From assembly GCA_015064625.1 (NCBI GenBank), contig SVRW01000004.1, positions 37,861-101,860 of the forward strand: a stretch of DNA of 64,000 bases. Direction: 5' to 3'. A program made the position numbers and the translations under genes. The notes beneath the pieces were generated by a model. The model did not search any database, was not told the DNA's origin, and worked only from the letters and a program-made list of their open reading frames with translations. Origin of the DNA: Oscillospiraceae bacterium. Its GTDB lineage: Bacteria; Bacillota; Clostridia; Oscillospirales; CAG-382. Shown here piece after piece: positions 36,274 to 45,091 of the stretch. Positions within the stretch are counted from its first letter, which is position 1, and every line of letters starts with the position of its first letter.

Positions 36274-37902
36274 TCAATTATTTGTTCTTTTCTGATTTTT
36301 ATCAGTCAACTTATCAAAAAAGCTGTCATCGCCTATATATTTTTCGTTGGAAAAATACTCAAGCATCCAATTATTTCTGCCTTCAAGCCACATTATAAGA
36401 TAATTGAAATGGTCCTCATGCGTTTTATTAACACGTACGCTATCAGGCTCAAACAGTATTCTGTCTCCAAATATTTTCCATTTATCAAAATTTTTCTCAA
36501 GCTCTTTTTTGTTTGCAAGATAATACTTTACAGAATCTGATATTTCATCTTTTATCAACGGAAAAAGCTCGTCATACCTTTTAGCCACAAGCTCTCTGAA
36601 CCATTTCTGGTCCGACATAAGAATAAACCACTCGTGTCCTATGCCAAAACCTCTACGTGTTCCGACGAACAGCTCCTCGAATCCGCCATCATCCATACGG
36701 TCATCATTGCCCATAGATATATCAAAATCCCACGCAGGTCCGAAATAGAGCTTGCCGCCGCCCTCTTTTATATACATAAAAAGGCTTGCAAATCCAACGT
36801 CGAAGTTTTTAGCGTATTCCTGAAGCAGATACATATCCAAGAAAGAATCAATATCTATAAGCGATTCTATTTCCGCTTTGTCGCCTTTTTTTATGGCGCT
36901 ATTACATTGTGAAAGGTAGTTCTTTGCGTAATTATACTGACCGTTTGTGACAAAATCGCTTTTTATGGCAAATCTCAGCTTATCAATCTGAATACATTCG
37001 CCGCTTCCAAGCTCTTCTCTTGAATCAAGCTCAAGCAAAAAGCCTATATCGTCATTCAAGCCATCAGTATCAATATTCACTCTTGATTTTCCTGTTTCAA
37101 CCTGCTCCGTCAAAAGATAAACGCCATTATATTCTCCGTTTATATAGACGTTAACGTGTGCGCAGGAATAAGCGACCTCAAATCCATCAAATCTTTTGGC
37201 AAGATTATAAGCGACATAGTTTCTCATTAAAGATTGGTCGCTATGATTTGCAATAAGAACCCAATCCTTTTTCTCCGCTTTACCAAGTCCCAAAAGATTT
37301 GTTTTTGATGAGAATTTCAGCTTGAATGATTTCTTATCAAATCTTGCAGAGGAATTACCCCTTATACGTGCCTTTGCAGAAGCACCTTCAAAAGAATGTT
37401 CCTTCTCAACGTTTGAAACAGATATTGCAACAGTTGAATATTCTTCGTCGATTCCGCCCTTCACATCAGCAACGGTAATATAAATATCAGGGAATCCAAC
37501 GTATTCAAATTCAGCCTTTATCTCTGTACTTTCCAAAATAACGTCGGTTCTTTCTGGAGTTTCTATTCCGTCGCTCCATTTAACAAAACGGTAATTCAAA
37601 TACGGCTTTGCACAAACTGAAGAAGATTTTTCTCCTTCTTCCAATGCCTGAGCAGCTTTACCTTGAATATACCCCATATTTTTATCGCAAACGGTGTAAA
37701 GCAAAAGATTTTCGTTTTCATCAAGGGATATATCGTTGAAAACCTCCGTATCATCGTCAGATGCTTCAATAAATTTCGAATAGTCCACGTCTACCGGACC
37801 TTTTTTCGTATATTTTCCGAAGTCAACGGAAAATCCCAAAACAATTGCAGCGCATAAAAGCGCCGCAATTGTTCCGTTAATCTTTTTTAAAATTCCAAAC
37901 AT
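36274..37902 (-). CDS. CotH-family kinase-like protein, exported
   Basis: 542 residues. An N-terminal signal anchor (MFGILKKINGTIAALLCAAIVLGFSVDFGKYTKKG) leads into a beta-rich region. The CotH domain starts near 175: GNSSARFDKKSFKLKF, VNVYINGEYNGVYLLTEQVE, and the metal-binding FGPAWDFDISMGN near 390. CotH proteins are atypical kinases; Bacillus CotH phosphorylates spore coat proteins, and others sit on cell-surface or dockerin proteins. It starts 5 bp after gatB without a clear ribosome site, suggesting translational coupling at the end of the aspS operon. Confidence 0.88.
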   Translation of the reverse strand: MFGILKKINGTIAALLCAAIVLGFSVDFGKYTKKGPVDVDYSKFIEASDDDTEVFNDISLDENENLLLYTVCDKNMGYIQGKAAQALEEGEKSSSVCAKPYLNYRFVKWSDGIETPERTDVILESTEIKAEFEYVGFPDIYITVADVKGGIDEEYSTVAISVSNVEKEHSFEGASAKARIRGNSSARFDKKSFKLKFSSKTNLLGLGKAEKKDWVLIANHSDQSLMRNYVAYNLAKRFDGFEVAYSCAHVNVYINGEYNGVYLLTEQVETGKSRVNIDTDGLNDDIGFLLELDSREELGSGECIQIDKLRFAIKSDFVTNGQYNYAKNYLSQCNSAIKKGDKAEIESLIDIDSFLDMYLLQEYAKNFDVGFASLFMYIKEGGGKLYFGPAWDFDISMGNDDRMDDGGFEELFVGTRRGFGIGHEWFILMSDQKWFRELVAKRYDELFPLIKDEISDSVKYYLANKKELEKNFDKWKIFGDRILFEPDSVRVNKTHEDHFNYLIMWLEGRNNWMLEYFSNEKYIGDDSFFDKLTDKNQKRTNN

Positions 37903-37907
37903 AACTA

Positions 37908-39338
37908 CTAATCAAGTAATTTTGAAAGGATAGCCTGAATGGAAGCGGGGTCGCCTTTTCCCTTCAGCTCTTTCATTACCTGTCCAAAGAGAGCGTTTCT
38001 TACCTTCGTCTCTCCGTTTTTATACTTGGTAACCGTATCAGCGTTTGCATCGAGAACCTTCTTTACAGCTTCTTCGATTTCGCCCGCGTTGCTCTGCGCG
38101 TCAAGTCCGTTAGCTTTACAGTATTCTACAGGATCAACGTCCTCACCAAACACAGCGGCAAGAACTTTTTTGCCTGCGTTACGAACGATTTTGCCGTCAG
38201 CTACCATTTTAACTATAATGCCCAATTTTGCAGGGTCAATATCAAGATCGTCTGCGGAAAGCTTTTTCTGGCGCAACGTACTCATACATTCGCCAAGAAT
38301 CCAGTTTGCCGTATCCTTTGGAAGTCCGTTTACTTTTGTCGCTCCTTCAAAAACGTCGCAAAGTGCTCTGCTTGACGTAATTATAGAAGCATCGTTTTCG
38401 GAAAGTCCTAACTCATCCATATATCTTGCTTTTTTAAGATGAGGAAGCTCTGGAAGTCTTTCCTTAACCGACTCGAACCATTCGTCATCGATTATAATAG
38501 GAACAAGGTTAGGATCCGGGAAATATCTATAATCCGCAGCCATTTCCTTACTTCTCATACCAAAGCTCTTGTTTTTAACATCATCCCAACGTCTTGTTTC
38601 CTGAATAAGTGTTTCAGTACCTCTCTCCAAAGCGTCAATATGACGGGCTACTTCATATTCAATAGCCTTTGATATAGCGGTTATGGAGTTCATGTTTTTC
38701 ATTTCCGTTCTGACGCCAAGCTCTGTTGATCCTTCGGGACGGATTGAAAGGTTTACGTCGCAACGCATTGAGCCTTCTTCCATCTTACAATCGGAAACCT
38801 TTGCAAATCTGAGCAAGGTTTTAAGCTTGTCAAGGTAAGCAACTACTTCCTCAACAGAGTTAAGGTCGGGACGGCTTACAATCTCAATAAGAGGAACAGA
38901 GGTTCTGTTGAAGTCAACAAGAGTTGTATCTGTCCATTCATCATGAACGAGCTTGCCCGCATCTTCTTCCATATGAATCTGCTTTATCCCGATAACCTTT
39001 TTACCCTTTGACGTTTCAATCTCAACTCCACCGTCAACACAGATAGGAGCGAACCACTGGGTCGTCTGATAAGAAGAAGGAAGGTCAGGATAATAGTAGC
39101 TCTTTTTATCAAAGGTTGTATATCTGTTTATATGGCAATTCGTAAGCATACCCGCCATCATTCCAAGCTCAACAACCTTTTTGTTCATTATAGGAAGCAT
39201 TCCAGGCATACCACAGCAAGCAGGGCAAACGTTATTGTTCTGACCTGCTCCAAAGGTAGTTCCGCATGAGCAAAATATTTTCGAATCCGTTGCAAGCTCA
39301 ATATGGACTTCAAGTCCTATGATAGTTTCGTATTTCAT
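37908..39338 (-). CDS. gatB: Aspartyl/glutamyl-tRNA amidotransferase subunit B
   Basis: 476 residues, full length. EVHIELATDSKIFCSC near 8 and CPACCGMPGMLPIMNKK carry the zinc cysteines. MEEDAGKL and PLIEIVSRPDL belong to the kinase-like core, and the C-terminal YqeY-like tail is present. GatB phosphorylates Asp- or Glu-tRNA and amidates it with ammonia channelled from GatA. The ATG overlaps the gatA stop and follows GGGGAGG. Confidence 0.96.
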   Translation of the reverse strand: MKYETIIGLEVHIELATDSKIFCSCGTTFGAGQNNNVCPACCGMPGMLPIMNKKVVELGMMAGMLTNCHINRYTTFDKKSYYYPDLPSSYQTTQWFAPICVDGGVEIETSKGKKVIGIKQIHMEEDAGKLVHDEWTDTTLVDFNRTSVPLIEIVSRPDLNSVEEVVAYLDKLKTLLRFAKVSDCKMEEGSMRCDVNLSIRPEGSTELGVRTEMKNMNSITAISKAIEYEVARHIDALERGTETLIQETRRWDDVKNKSFGMRSKEMAADYRYFPDPNLVPIIIDDEWFESVKERLPELPHLKKARYMDELGLSENDASIITSSRALCDVFEGATKVNGLPKDTANWILGECMSTLRQKKLSADDLDIDPAKLGIIVKMVADGKIVRNAGKKVLAAVFGEDVDPVEYCKANGLDAQSNAGEIEEAVKKVLDANADTVTKYKNGETKVRNALFGQVMKELKGKGDPASIQAILSKLLD

Positions 39339-40511
39339 CTATTCTACCTCCCCTATTGCCTTTGCGGCACAAAGCAGCTTATTTTCCTCAAAGCTGTTTC
39401 CGATGAGCTGAACGCCCTTTGTTGCTACTACAGGCAAACCCATCATTGAAGCAAGGGAAGTGAAATAACTTTCCTCGTAAACCGTTTTCATGGATGCTTC
39501 CTTATACCCCGTTTTCGAAGAAACGGGAGCAAGAATAAGGTCATATTCCGCGAACAAAGCATCAAGCTTTGTACGTAACAAGCGTCTGACTTTCAAAGCT
39601 TTGTCGTAAGTTGTAAAATATCTGTTTTTGGAAAGAACGTCAGAACCGTAAAGAATAACAGATTTCGCAAGAAGACCGAAAGCTTCAGTTCTTGATTTTG
39701 TGTAAAGCTCCTCAATATCATTATAGCTTTCTGTTCTGTGACCAAATTTAACACCTTCGTAACGTGAAAGGTTATTACAGCTTTCTGCGCACATCATAAC
39801 AAACCAGGCAGACTGAGAAGCTTCGAATTCTGCAAAGCTTACAAATTCGACCTGTGCGCCCTTTGATTTCAAAGCATCTGCGATTTTTTCCACGTTTGCT
39901 TTTGTGGAATCGTCTGCTTTTTCAAAATATTCCTTAGGTATACAAACCTTTTTGCCTGAAACGTCGTCCTTTACAAAATATTCGTATTTTTCGCAAGGAA
40001 GACTTGTTCCGTCCTTTGCATCATGGCCCGCAATAACGGAAAGAATCTCGGATGCGTTTTCAACGTTGCAAGCGTGAACCCCTACCTGTTCAGAAGAACA
40101 AGCGCAAGGGATAACACCGTATCTTGAAACCGTTCCATATGTTGGTTTAACAAAAACCGTTCCGCCAAGAGCAGCTCCTCTGATAGAAGCACCGTTAAGC
40201 TCCACTGCGAGAACTCCCTTCAATCCCTCTTTAACAAGACAGGAAGAAGCAGAAACGAGATTTCCGTTTTCATCCTTTTCAGCTCCAAAGTATGAGGTTT
40301 CACCCAACAAATCGAAGCCAAATTCACCAACGTTCACCTTGCCTGAAATTGAAATTCCTGCTTTTTCCAAGCGATCCGCTACTTCGGCATTATGAAGCGG
40401 AATGAATTTTTCAAGCATTTTTGAGCCTGCTGTACAGGGGATTCCCTTATACAAAATAGTATCTTCCAGGGCAACGGTTCCCTTTATATCTTTTTCAGTT
40501 ATATATTTCAT
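39339..40511 (-). CDS. gatA: Divergent, short GatA (amidase-family subunit of tRNA amidotransferase)
   Basis: 390 residues, about 95 fewer than usual GatA (around 485). The N-terminal 65 residues or so are absent. Compared with Staphylococcus aureus GatA from memory, the catalytic Lys of GIKDN is Glu16 here (ALEDT). The Gly/Ser-rich loop GGSSGGS carrying the cis-Ser is replaced by GNLVSAS. The nucleophile Ser is kept in NGASIRGAALGG. GTVFVKPTYGTVSRYG and RYEGVKFGHRTESYNDIEELYTKSR clearly mark a GatA relative. Glutaminase activity is therefore doubtful. It sits between gatC and gatB, with AGGAG before the ATG. No frameshift or truncating stop was seen. Confidence 0.85.
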   Translation of the reverse strand: MKYITEKDIKGTVALEDTILYKGIPCTAGSKMLEKFIPLHNAEVADRLEKAGISISGKVNVGEFGFDLLGETSYFGAEKDENGNLVSASSCLVKEGLKGVLAVELNGASIRGAALGGTVFVKPTYGTVSRYGVIPCACSSEQVGVHACNVENASEILSVIAGHDAKDGTSLPCEKYEYFVKDDVSGKKVCIPKEYFEKADDSTKANVEKIADALKSKGAQVEFVSFAEFEASQSAWFVMMCAESCNNLSRYEGVKFGHRTESYNDIEELYTKSRTEAFGLLAKSVILYGSDVLSKNRYFTTYDKALKVRRLLRTKLDALFAEYDLILAPVSSKTGYKEASMKTVYEESYFTSLASMMGLPVVATKGVQLIGNSFEENKLLCAAKAIGEVE

Positions 40512-40523
40512 ACCGCTACTCCT

Positions 40524-40814
40524 TTAGTCTACCAATCGAGGAACTTGCCAATATCCGTCATAAGCTTCGGGAGCATGCTCCTGAAGTTCTTCACGGGTAT
40601 AAACCTTTTGCGCTTTATCCTCACGCAAAACGTTGAAAAGATTTGAAACTTCAGACAAATGGACGAGAATCTTGAGTCCCTCCGTATCCGTCTGTGCCAT
40701 TTTTTCCTCGCCCTTTTCCAACGTTGCAAGGAAATCCAGAACCTCCGCTTCTTCCGTTTCCGTCAAAGCGAGTCTGTTAAGCTGTTTCAAAGAAGACATT
40801 GTTTCTTTTGTCAT
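40524..40814 (-). CDS. gatC: tRNA amidotransferase subunit C
   Basis: 96 residues, normal. LKQLNRLALTETEEAEVLDFLATLEKGEEKMAQTDTEGL and the closing YWQVPRLVD are typical of GatC, which ties GatA to GatB. Gaps are 12 bp to gatA and 24 bp to aspS. Confidence 0.93.
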   Translation of the reverse strand: MTKETMSSLKQLNRLALTETEEAEVLDFLATLEKGEEKMAQTDTEGLKILVHLSEVSNLFNVLREDKAQKVYTREELQEHAPEAYDGYWQVPRLVD

Positions 40815-40838
40815 ATATATACCTTCTTAAAATCAATT

Positions 40839-42614
40839 TTAGTCTCTTATTCTGATGTTTGCCTCTCTTAATTGCATTTCCGTAACCTCTCCAGGTGCTC
40901 CAAGGAGGAGATCTTGTGCGTTTCCGTTAAGTGGGAATGCAATAACGTCTCTTATCGTTTCTTCATTTGCGAGAAGCATTATCATTCTATCAACGCCAGG
41001 AGCCATACCAGCATGAGGAGGAGCACCGTACTGGAACGCTGTATAAAGCGCGCCAAAGCGTTTTGCCAATTCTTCCTCAGAATATCCTGCAATAGCAAAA
41101 GCCTTTTTCATAATTTCAGGGCTATGGTTTCTTACAGCTCCCGAAGAAAGCTCTATACCGTTGCAAACGATATCGTACTGATATGCAAGTATTTCGAGAG
41201 GATCTTTATTTTCAAGAGCATCAAGTCCTCCCTGTGGCATTGAGAATGGGTTATGAGTAAAGTCAATTTTATTCGTATCGGGATTAAGCTCGTACATGGG
41301 GAAGTCAACGATATAGCAGAACTCAAAGGAATCGTCCTTAATAAGTCCCAATTCGTTACCTATCCATTTTCTCATTTCACCTGACAAGCGATCGATAACG
41401 TTTGCCGCATCGCTTATGAAGAAAAGAGTTTCCCCTTCTTTGATTCCAACAAGCTCTGTAAGCTCGGCTTTCTGCTCATCCGTAAGGAATTTTGCAATAG
41501 GTCCTTTATATTCACCGTTTTCAAGGTTTATATATCCGATACCGAATTTCATGCCGATGCTTCTGGAATACGCATCGATTGCTTTTTCAAAAGCCTTCTT
41601 TCCGTCTCCGTCGCCATCTTTCTTAACAAGATAGTTTGCAACTATACCACGAACAAGCTTATTCTTGAAAGGAATCGTTCTTCCGTTGATGGAAAGAAAT
41701 TCATTTTTAGCAAAGAAGTCTGTTAAATCCTGAATAATAAGGGGATTTCTCAAATCGGGTTTATCAGATCCGTATTTAAGCATAGCTTCCTTATATGTGA
41801 AGCGTTTGAAAGGAGGAGGAGATACCTTTTTGCCTGAAAACTCCTTAAAGGTTTCGTAAAGAACCTTTTCTGCAACGGCAAAAACGTCTTCCTGCTCTGC
41901 AAAAGCCATTTCAAAGTCGAGCTGATAAAACTCTCCCGGGGATCTGTCCTGACGAGCATCCTCATCTCTGAAACAAGGAGCAATCTGGAAATACTTATCG
42001 AAGCCAGATACCATAAGGAGCTGCTTGAACTGCTGGGGTGCCTGTGGCAAAGCATAAAATTTTCCCTTATGTTTTCTGCTGGGAACAAGATAATCTCTTG
42101 CGCCTTCGGGAGAAGATGCTGTGAGAATAGGTGTCTGAATTTCAACGAAGCCAAGGCTTTCCATCTGCTTTCTGAGGAAGCTTACAACCTTGGAACGAAG
42201 CATTATATTTTTATGAATTTCGGGATTACGCAAATCAAGGTAACGGTATTTTAAACGAACGTCTTCTCTTGTGCCTTTTGATTCGGCAATTTCAAAGGGA
42301 AGCATATTTTTGCAAGTGCCAAGAATTTCAAGGCTTTCTGCATAAACCTCAACGAGACCCGTTTCCAACTTTGCGTTAACGGTTTCGGAATCACGAAGAC
42401 GAACGTCACCCACAACGGAAATTACAGTTTCACGGTTAACGCCTGCCATAAGTCCTTCGTTATTAAGAACTACCTGCGTTACGCCGTAATGGTCACGAAG
42501 GTCGATAAAAATAACCCCGCCGTGGTCTCTGATGGTTTCTGCCCAACCCGAAAGGCGAACTTTTGCGCCAACGTTTTCAGGTCTGAGCTCATTACAATGA
42601 TGTGTTCTAAGCAT
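40839..42614 (-). CDS. aspS: Aspartate-tRNA ligase, probably non-discriminating
   Basis: 591 residues from ATG 42614, after GGAGG; a frame-matched ATG at 42659 lies inside the T-box leader and is not used. An OB-fold anticodon domain (LSGWAETIRDHGGVIFIDLRD) is followed by class II motifs (FRDEDARQDRSPGEFYQLDFEMAF; GMAPGVDRMIMLLANEETIRDV) and a bacterial GAD insertion. His in RDHGG corresponds to the residue found in AspRS that also charges tRNA-Asn, while strict AspRS usually has Leu there. That and gatCAB downstream suggest Asp-tRNA-Asn formation. It is the first gene of the T-box operon. Confidence 0.93.
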   Translation of the reverse strand: MLRTHHCNELRPENVGAKVRLSGWAETIRDHGGVIFIDLRDHYGVTQVVLNNEGLMAGVNRETVISVVGDVRLRDSETVNAKLETGLVEVYAESLEILGTCKNMLPFEIAESKGTREDVRLKYRYLDLRNPEIHKNIMLRSKVVSFLRKQMESLGFVEIQTPILTASSPEGARDYLVPSRKHKGKFYALPQAPQQFKQLLMVSGFDKYFQIAPCFRDEDARQDRSPGEFYQLDFEMAFAEQEDVFAVAEKVLYETFKEFSGKKVSPPPFKRFTYKEAMLKYGSDKPDLRNPLIIQDLTDFFAKNEFLSINGRTIPFKNKLVRGIVANYLVKKDGDGDGKKAFEKAIDAYSRSIGMKFGIGYINLENGEYKGPIAKFLTDEQKAELTELVGIKEGETLFFISDAANVIDRLSGEMRKWIGNELGLIKDDSFEFCYIVDFPMYELNPDTNKIDFTHNPFSMPQGGLDALENKDPLEILAYQYDIVCNGIELSSGAVRNHSPEIMKKAFAIAGYSEEELAKRFGALYTAFQYGAPPHAGMAPGVDRMIMLLANEETIRDVIAFPLNGNAQDLLLGAPGEVTEMQLREANIRIRD

Positions 42615-42985
42615 TTTTTCCTCCATGCTTTGACGGAAATAATCGTCAGGAACGAGCATTCGCCCGCGGTGCCATCCTTTTCATTGAAACGAAATATTTT
42701 CGCAAAACAAGCTTTTATTATTCGAAAGAAGGTCAGGAAAAAGCCTTTTTCGTAAAAGTTGTTTCTTTTTCTCTCTTGTGCGTTTTGCCATTCGAACCGT
42801 TTTCGCTCTGTGACTCCACGCAAAGATAAGAGCAATCCTATTTACGTCTCCGCCTTAATTTGATAAATTTCCGAATTTGATTTTAAAAATCTAAGAGTGT
42901 TCCCTGTTTACTACTCAGCGTAGCCCACGCTCTCAGTCCATGACGCAAGCTCCCTGTTCACCTTTCCAAAAAAACAGATTCTCCG
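42615..42985 (-). ncRNA. T-box riboswitch leader of aspS-gatCAB
   Basis: The T-box core TGGCACCGCGG lies at 42673-42663 in the minus strand, 49 nt before the aspS start. Upstream, the Stem I pair ACAGGGAGC and TGAGAGC fits the apical arm, and a later GAAC (42902-42899) offers overlapping GAA and AAC triplets as possible specifier. The leader is about 370 nt. There is no T-run between T-box and start codon. A hairpin TGACG/CGTCA lies just before GGAGG. This suggests control of translation rather than termination, although this is inference. Confidence 0.85.
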
Positions 42986-42991
42986 TATGAG

Positions 42992-43020
42992 ATTATACCC
43001 CGATATCTCAAAAAAGTCAA
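42992..43020 (-). promoter_or_regulatory. aspS-gatCAB-cotH operon promoter
   Basis: Minus strand TTGACT (43020-43015), 17 bp, TATAAT (42997-42992). Confidence 0.88.
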
Positions 43021-43104
43021 TAACAAATTATAATTTTTGACACTTACTTGAACATTTATTTCTTATTACATGCATTAGTAAAGCTTAATAACCGCTATAA
43101 AACA

Positions 43105-43142
43105 AAAAAAGACGCAAAAAACGTTTTTCACATCTCTTTTTA
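43105..43142 (-). terminator. Terminator, minus strand
   Basis: A stem of about 13 pairs including several G-U pairs centred on AAAAACGTTTTT, followed on the minus strand by T5-T7. It lies about 140 bp beyond the stop of the membrane gene at 43282 and could end that transcript. The remainder of 43021-43281 is AT-rich without other features I can support. Confidence 0.6.
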
Positions 43143-43281
43143 TGTAAATATGTTTGGATAAATTCAGTTTACCAAACATTAAGCATGAAATTTCTCCACA
43201 AATATCTTTAATTTTTTTAGTATATAATTAAGCACATCAATTCCTTTAATCTATAATCGAATTTCTCCGACTATAATGCGT

Positions 43282-43890
43282 TCAGAGTTGTGTGTTAATA
43301 TAACTTATTGATTTGTAAACTTCTTCTCTATCTCTCTTTCTTGTTTTTTTATCAAGCTCCATAGCCAAGTCTATTTCAAGCAAAATTTTGGATCTTTTCA
43401 AATATGTAACTTCTATATGCTCAACTTTATCTTTTTTCAGCAAATGAAATTTCTTCAACCTCCTGCCCGACATTACTGATCGTAGTTTCTTCTTTTCGTT
43501 TTGATTGTTAATCACCTTTATTTTGTACTTACCAACTCCCATTGCTTCTGGATAAAAAAAGCGAACATAACTGTGTCCCAAGCGGTCTCCCAAAAAAGAA
43601 TATTCCTCATCAAAGTTCTCTATACTTATAATTTCAGTCACGCAGTCTCCTTTTCGTTTATCAATTATTGCTTTAATTATCACTCCGTAATGAAAAAACA
43701 TTGATATTGTAAAATATCCCACAGCAATAGCAATGCTCACAAACAACGAGTTTTCTATAAAAGCAAACAAAGCGAAGGTAAGCGAAATAATAATTATATC
43801 AATGATTATCTGAACACTTGCTTCCAAAAAATATGGTTCTATTCTGAAATTCACCTTCTTTGCATTAACCACTTCACCCCAACCTTTCAT
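43282..43890 (-). CDS. Two-helix membrane protein, unknown function
   Basis: Up to 202 residues; the ATG at 43890 has no strong site, and GTG at 43872 after AAAGGTTGGGG is an alternative start. Two hydrophobic segments at about 26-46 and 52-74 are followed by a cytoplasmic charged domain rich in Lys/Arg/Glu, with KKKLRSVMSGRRLKKFHLLKKDK near 135. No family recognised. It is in a block with two other unrecognised genes on the same strand. Confidence 0.6.
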   Translation of the reverse strand: MKGWGEVVNAKKVNFRIEPYFLEASVQIIIDIIIISLTFALFAFIENSLFVSIAIAVGYFTISMFFHYGVIIKAIIDKRKGDCVTEIISIENFDEEYSFLGDRLGHSYVRFFYPEAMGVGKYKIKVINNQNEKKKLRSVMSGRRLKKFHLLKKDKVEHIEVTYLKRSKILLEIDLAMELDKKTRKRDREEVYKSISYINTQL

Positions 43891-44000
43891 AATCGTTTAT
43901 TACAAACTATTCATTTCAGTTTTTCTTGCCTTTATTTTATCACATTTTTGTTGTTTTGGCAAGCTTTTTCCGACTTTTTCAGTGTTTCGAATCATCCCCG

Positions 44001-44531
44001 TCAGACGTGGTAAAAAATGATGCATCGCTCCGTAACGTTTTCTAAAAAATATCTTTGAGCCAAATACTCTTGATATTTTTCAAATTCAACTTCACTGTTT
44101 TCACTCTCTAACGTCCAAAATAAAAATGTATATAAAAGTGGATATGAATTTGTATCGTCAGCAATAAATGTAATCTCCACAAACCTACGAGCATAATCAT
44201 AAAGTATCATATATGGTTTTAATATAAAAATCTCGTTAATTATATTTTTGTCGTTTTCATTAAAAAAAGACAAAGCTTTATCGTACGGTGACACGATGTC
44301 TGCATCTGTATACTCATTGATTCGTCCTTTTTCGTAAAATTCTTCATTGGACGAAACAATCCTCACGACATTATCAAACAATTCATTGTTTTCAAAATAT
44401 ATTCTTTGCACTTCATCTTTGGAGTAAGATGATGGCACGTACTTTTCTTGGTGTTTACAAGCCGAAAAGATTAAAAGAATAACAATCAATATAATAACTA
44501 TCGTCAAGGATGTTTTATAGTTCTTTTTCAT
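44001..44531 (-). CDS. Putative lipoprotein, unknown function
   Basis: 176 residues from ATG 44531, after GGGAGGAG; the longer frame to 44567 lacks a site. The signal sequence ends in IFSAC with lipid Cys25. The mature part is Glu/Asp/Tyr-rich and predicted helical. It follows the next upstream gene by 29 bp and is likely co-transcribed with it. No family recognised. Confidence 0.65.
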   Translation of the reverse strand: MKKNYKTSLTIVIILIVILLIFSACKHQEKYVPSSYSKDEVQRIYFENNELFDNVVRIVSSNEEFYEKGRINEYTDADIVSPYDKALSFFNENDKNIINEIFILKPYMILYDYARRFVEITFIADDTNSYPLLYTFLFWTLESENSEVEFEKYQEYLAQRYFLENVTERCIIFYHV

Positions 44532-44560
44532 ATCTCCTCCCTGTATCATTCGATGACATC

Positions 44561-45091
44561 TCAACATAATATAGCATAATACATTTCATTATCCACATCA
44601 TATATAAAGAACCAAGAGGGATGAATCAGAAAAGTATCTTCCAAAATATTAAAATAAGAATAATCTCCTGCATCGCAAGTGCAATAATAATATGTTCCCT
44701 CTCTGAAAAAAACATCTTCGGTATCTTCATCAAAATATATCTTTTTTCCGTATTTGTTCTCGAACATATTAACATGCTCTCCTTCAAATGGTTTCCATTT
44801 TGAATCATGATCATAGATTTCTATTTCGAGCTTGGATATATCTTCATTAACTAACTTATATTTTCTTATTATAAATCCATCCAACCCTACATCATCTAAC
44901 CAATATTCGTCCGCCTTCCCTATAGGAATAAAATGTTCCGTTTTTTTATAAAGTTCGTTTGGGAGCGAACGATAATGAGAATGAAATGCCGACTTTATAC
45001 AGCCTATTAGAATTACTACCGTAGAAATGAATATCAATAAAACGGAGAATATTATACCAAACTTATAAATCTTTTTTGGGATGTTTTTCAT
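44561..45091 (-). CDS. Membrane-anchored protein, unknown function
   Basis: 176 residues with an N-terminal signal anchor at about 10-31 (FGIIFSVLLIFISTVVILIGC) and an exported acidic, aromatic-rich domain (YYYCTCDAGDYSYFNILEDTF). No family recognised. It heads a likely two-gene operon with the lipoprotein gene downstream. No strong ribosome site precedes the ATG (AAGGGGAAAT is 5-10 bases upstream). Confidence 0.6.
   Translation of the reverse strand: MKNIPKKIYKFGIIFSVLLIFISTVVILIGCIKSAFHSHYRSLPNELYKKTEHFIPIGKADEYWLDDVGLDGFIIRKYKLVNEDISKLEIEIYDHDSKWKPFEGEHVNMFENKYGKKIYFDEDTEDVFFREGTYYYCTCDAGDYSYFNILEDTFLIHPSWFFIYDVDNEMYYAILC

Noticed and set aside
39339..40511. GatA as a frameshifted pseudogene
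   Set aside because: The frame is continuous with a good ribosome site, coupled start of gatB and conserved C-terminal motifs, so it is kept as a divergent gene rather than a broken one.
42615..42659. Upstream ATG at 42659 as aspS start
   Set aside because: It lies right after the T-box core in the leader; the ATG at 42614 follows GGAGG.
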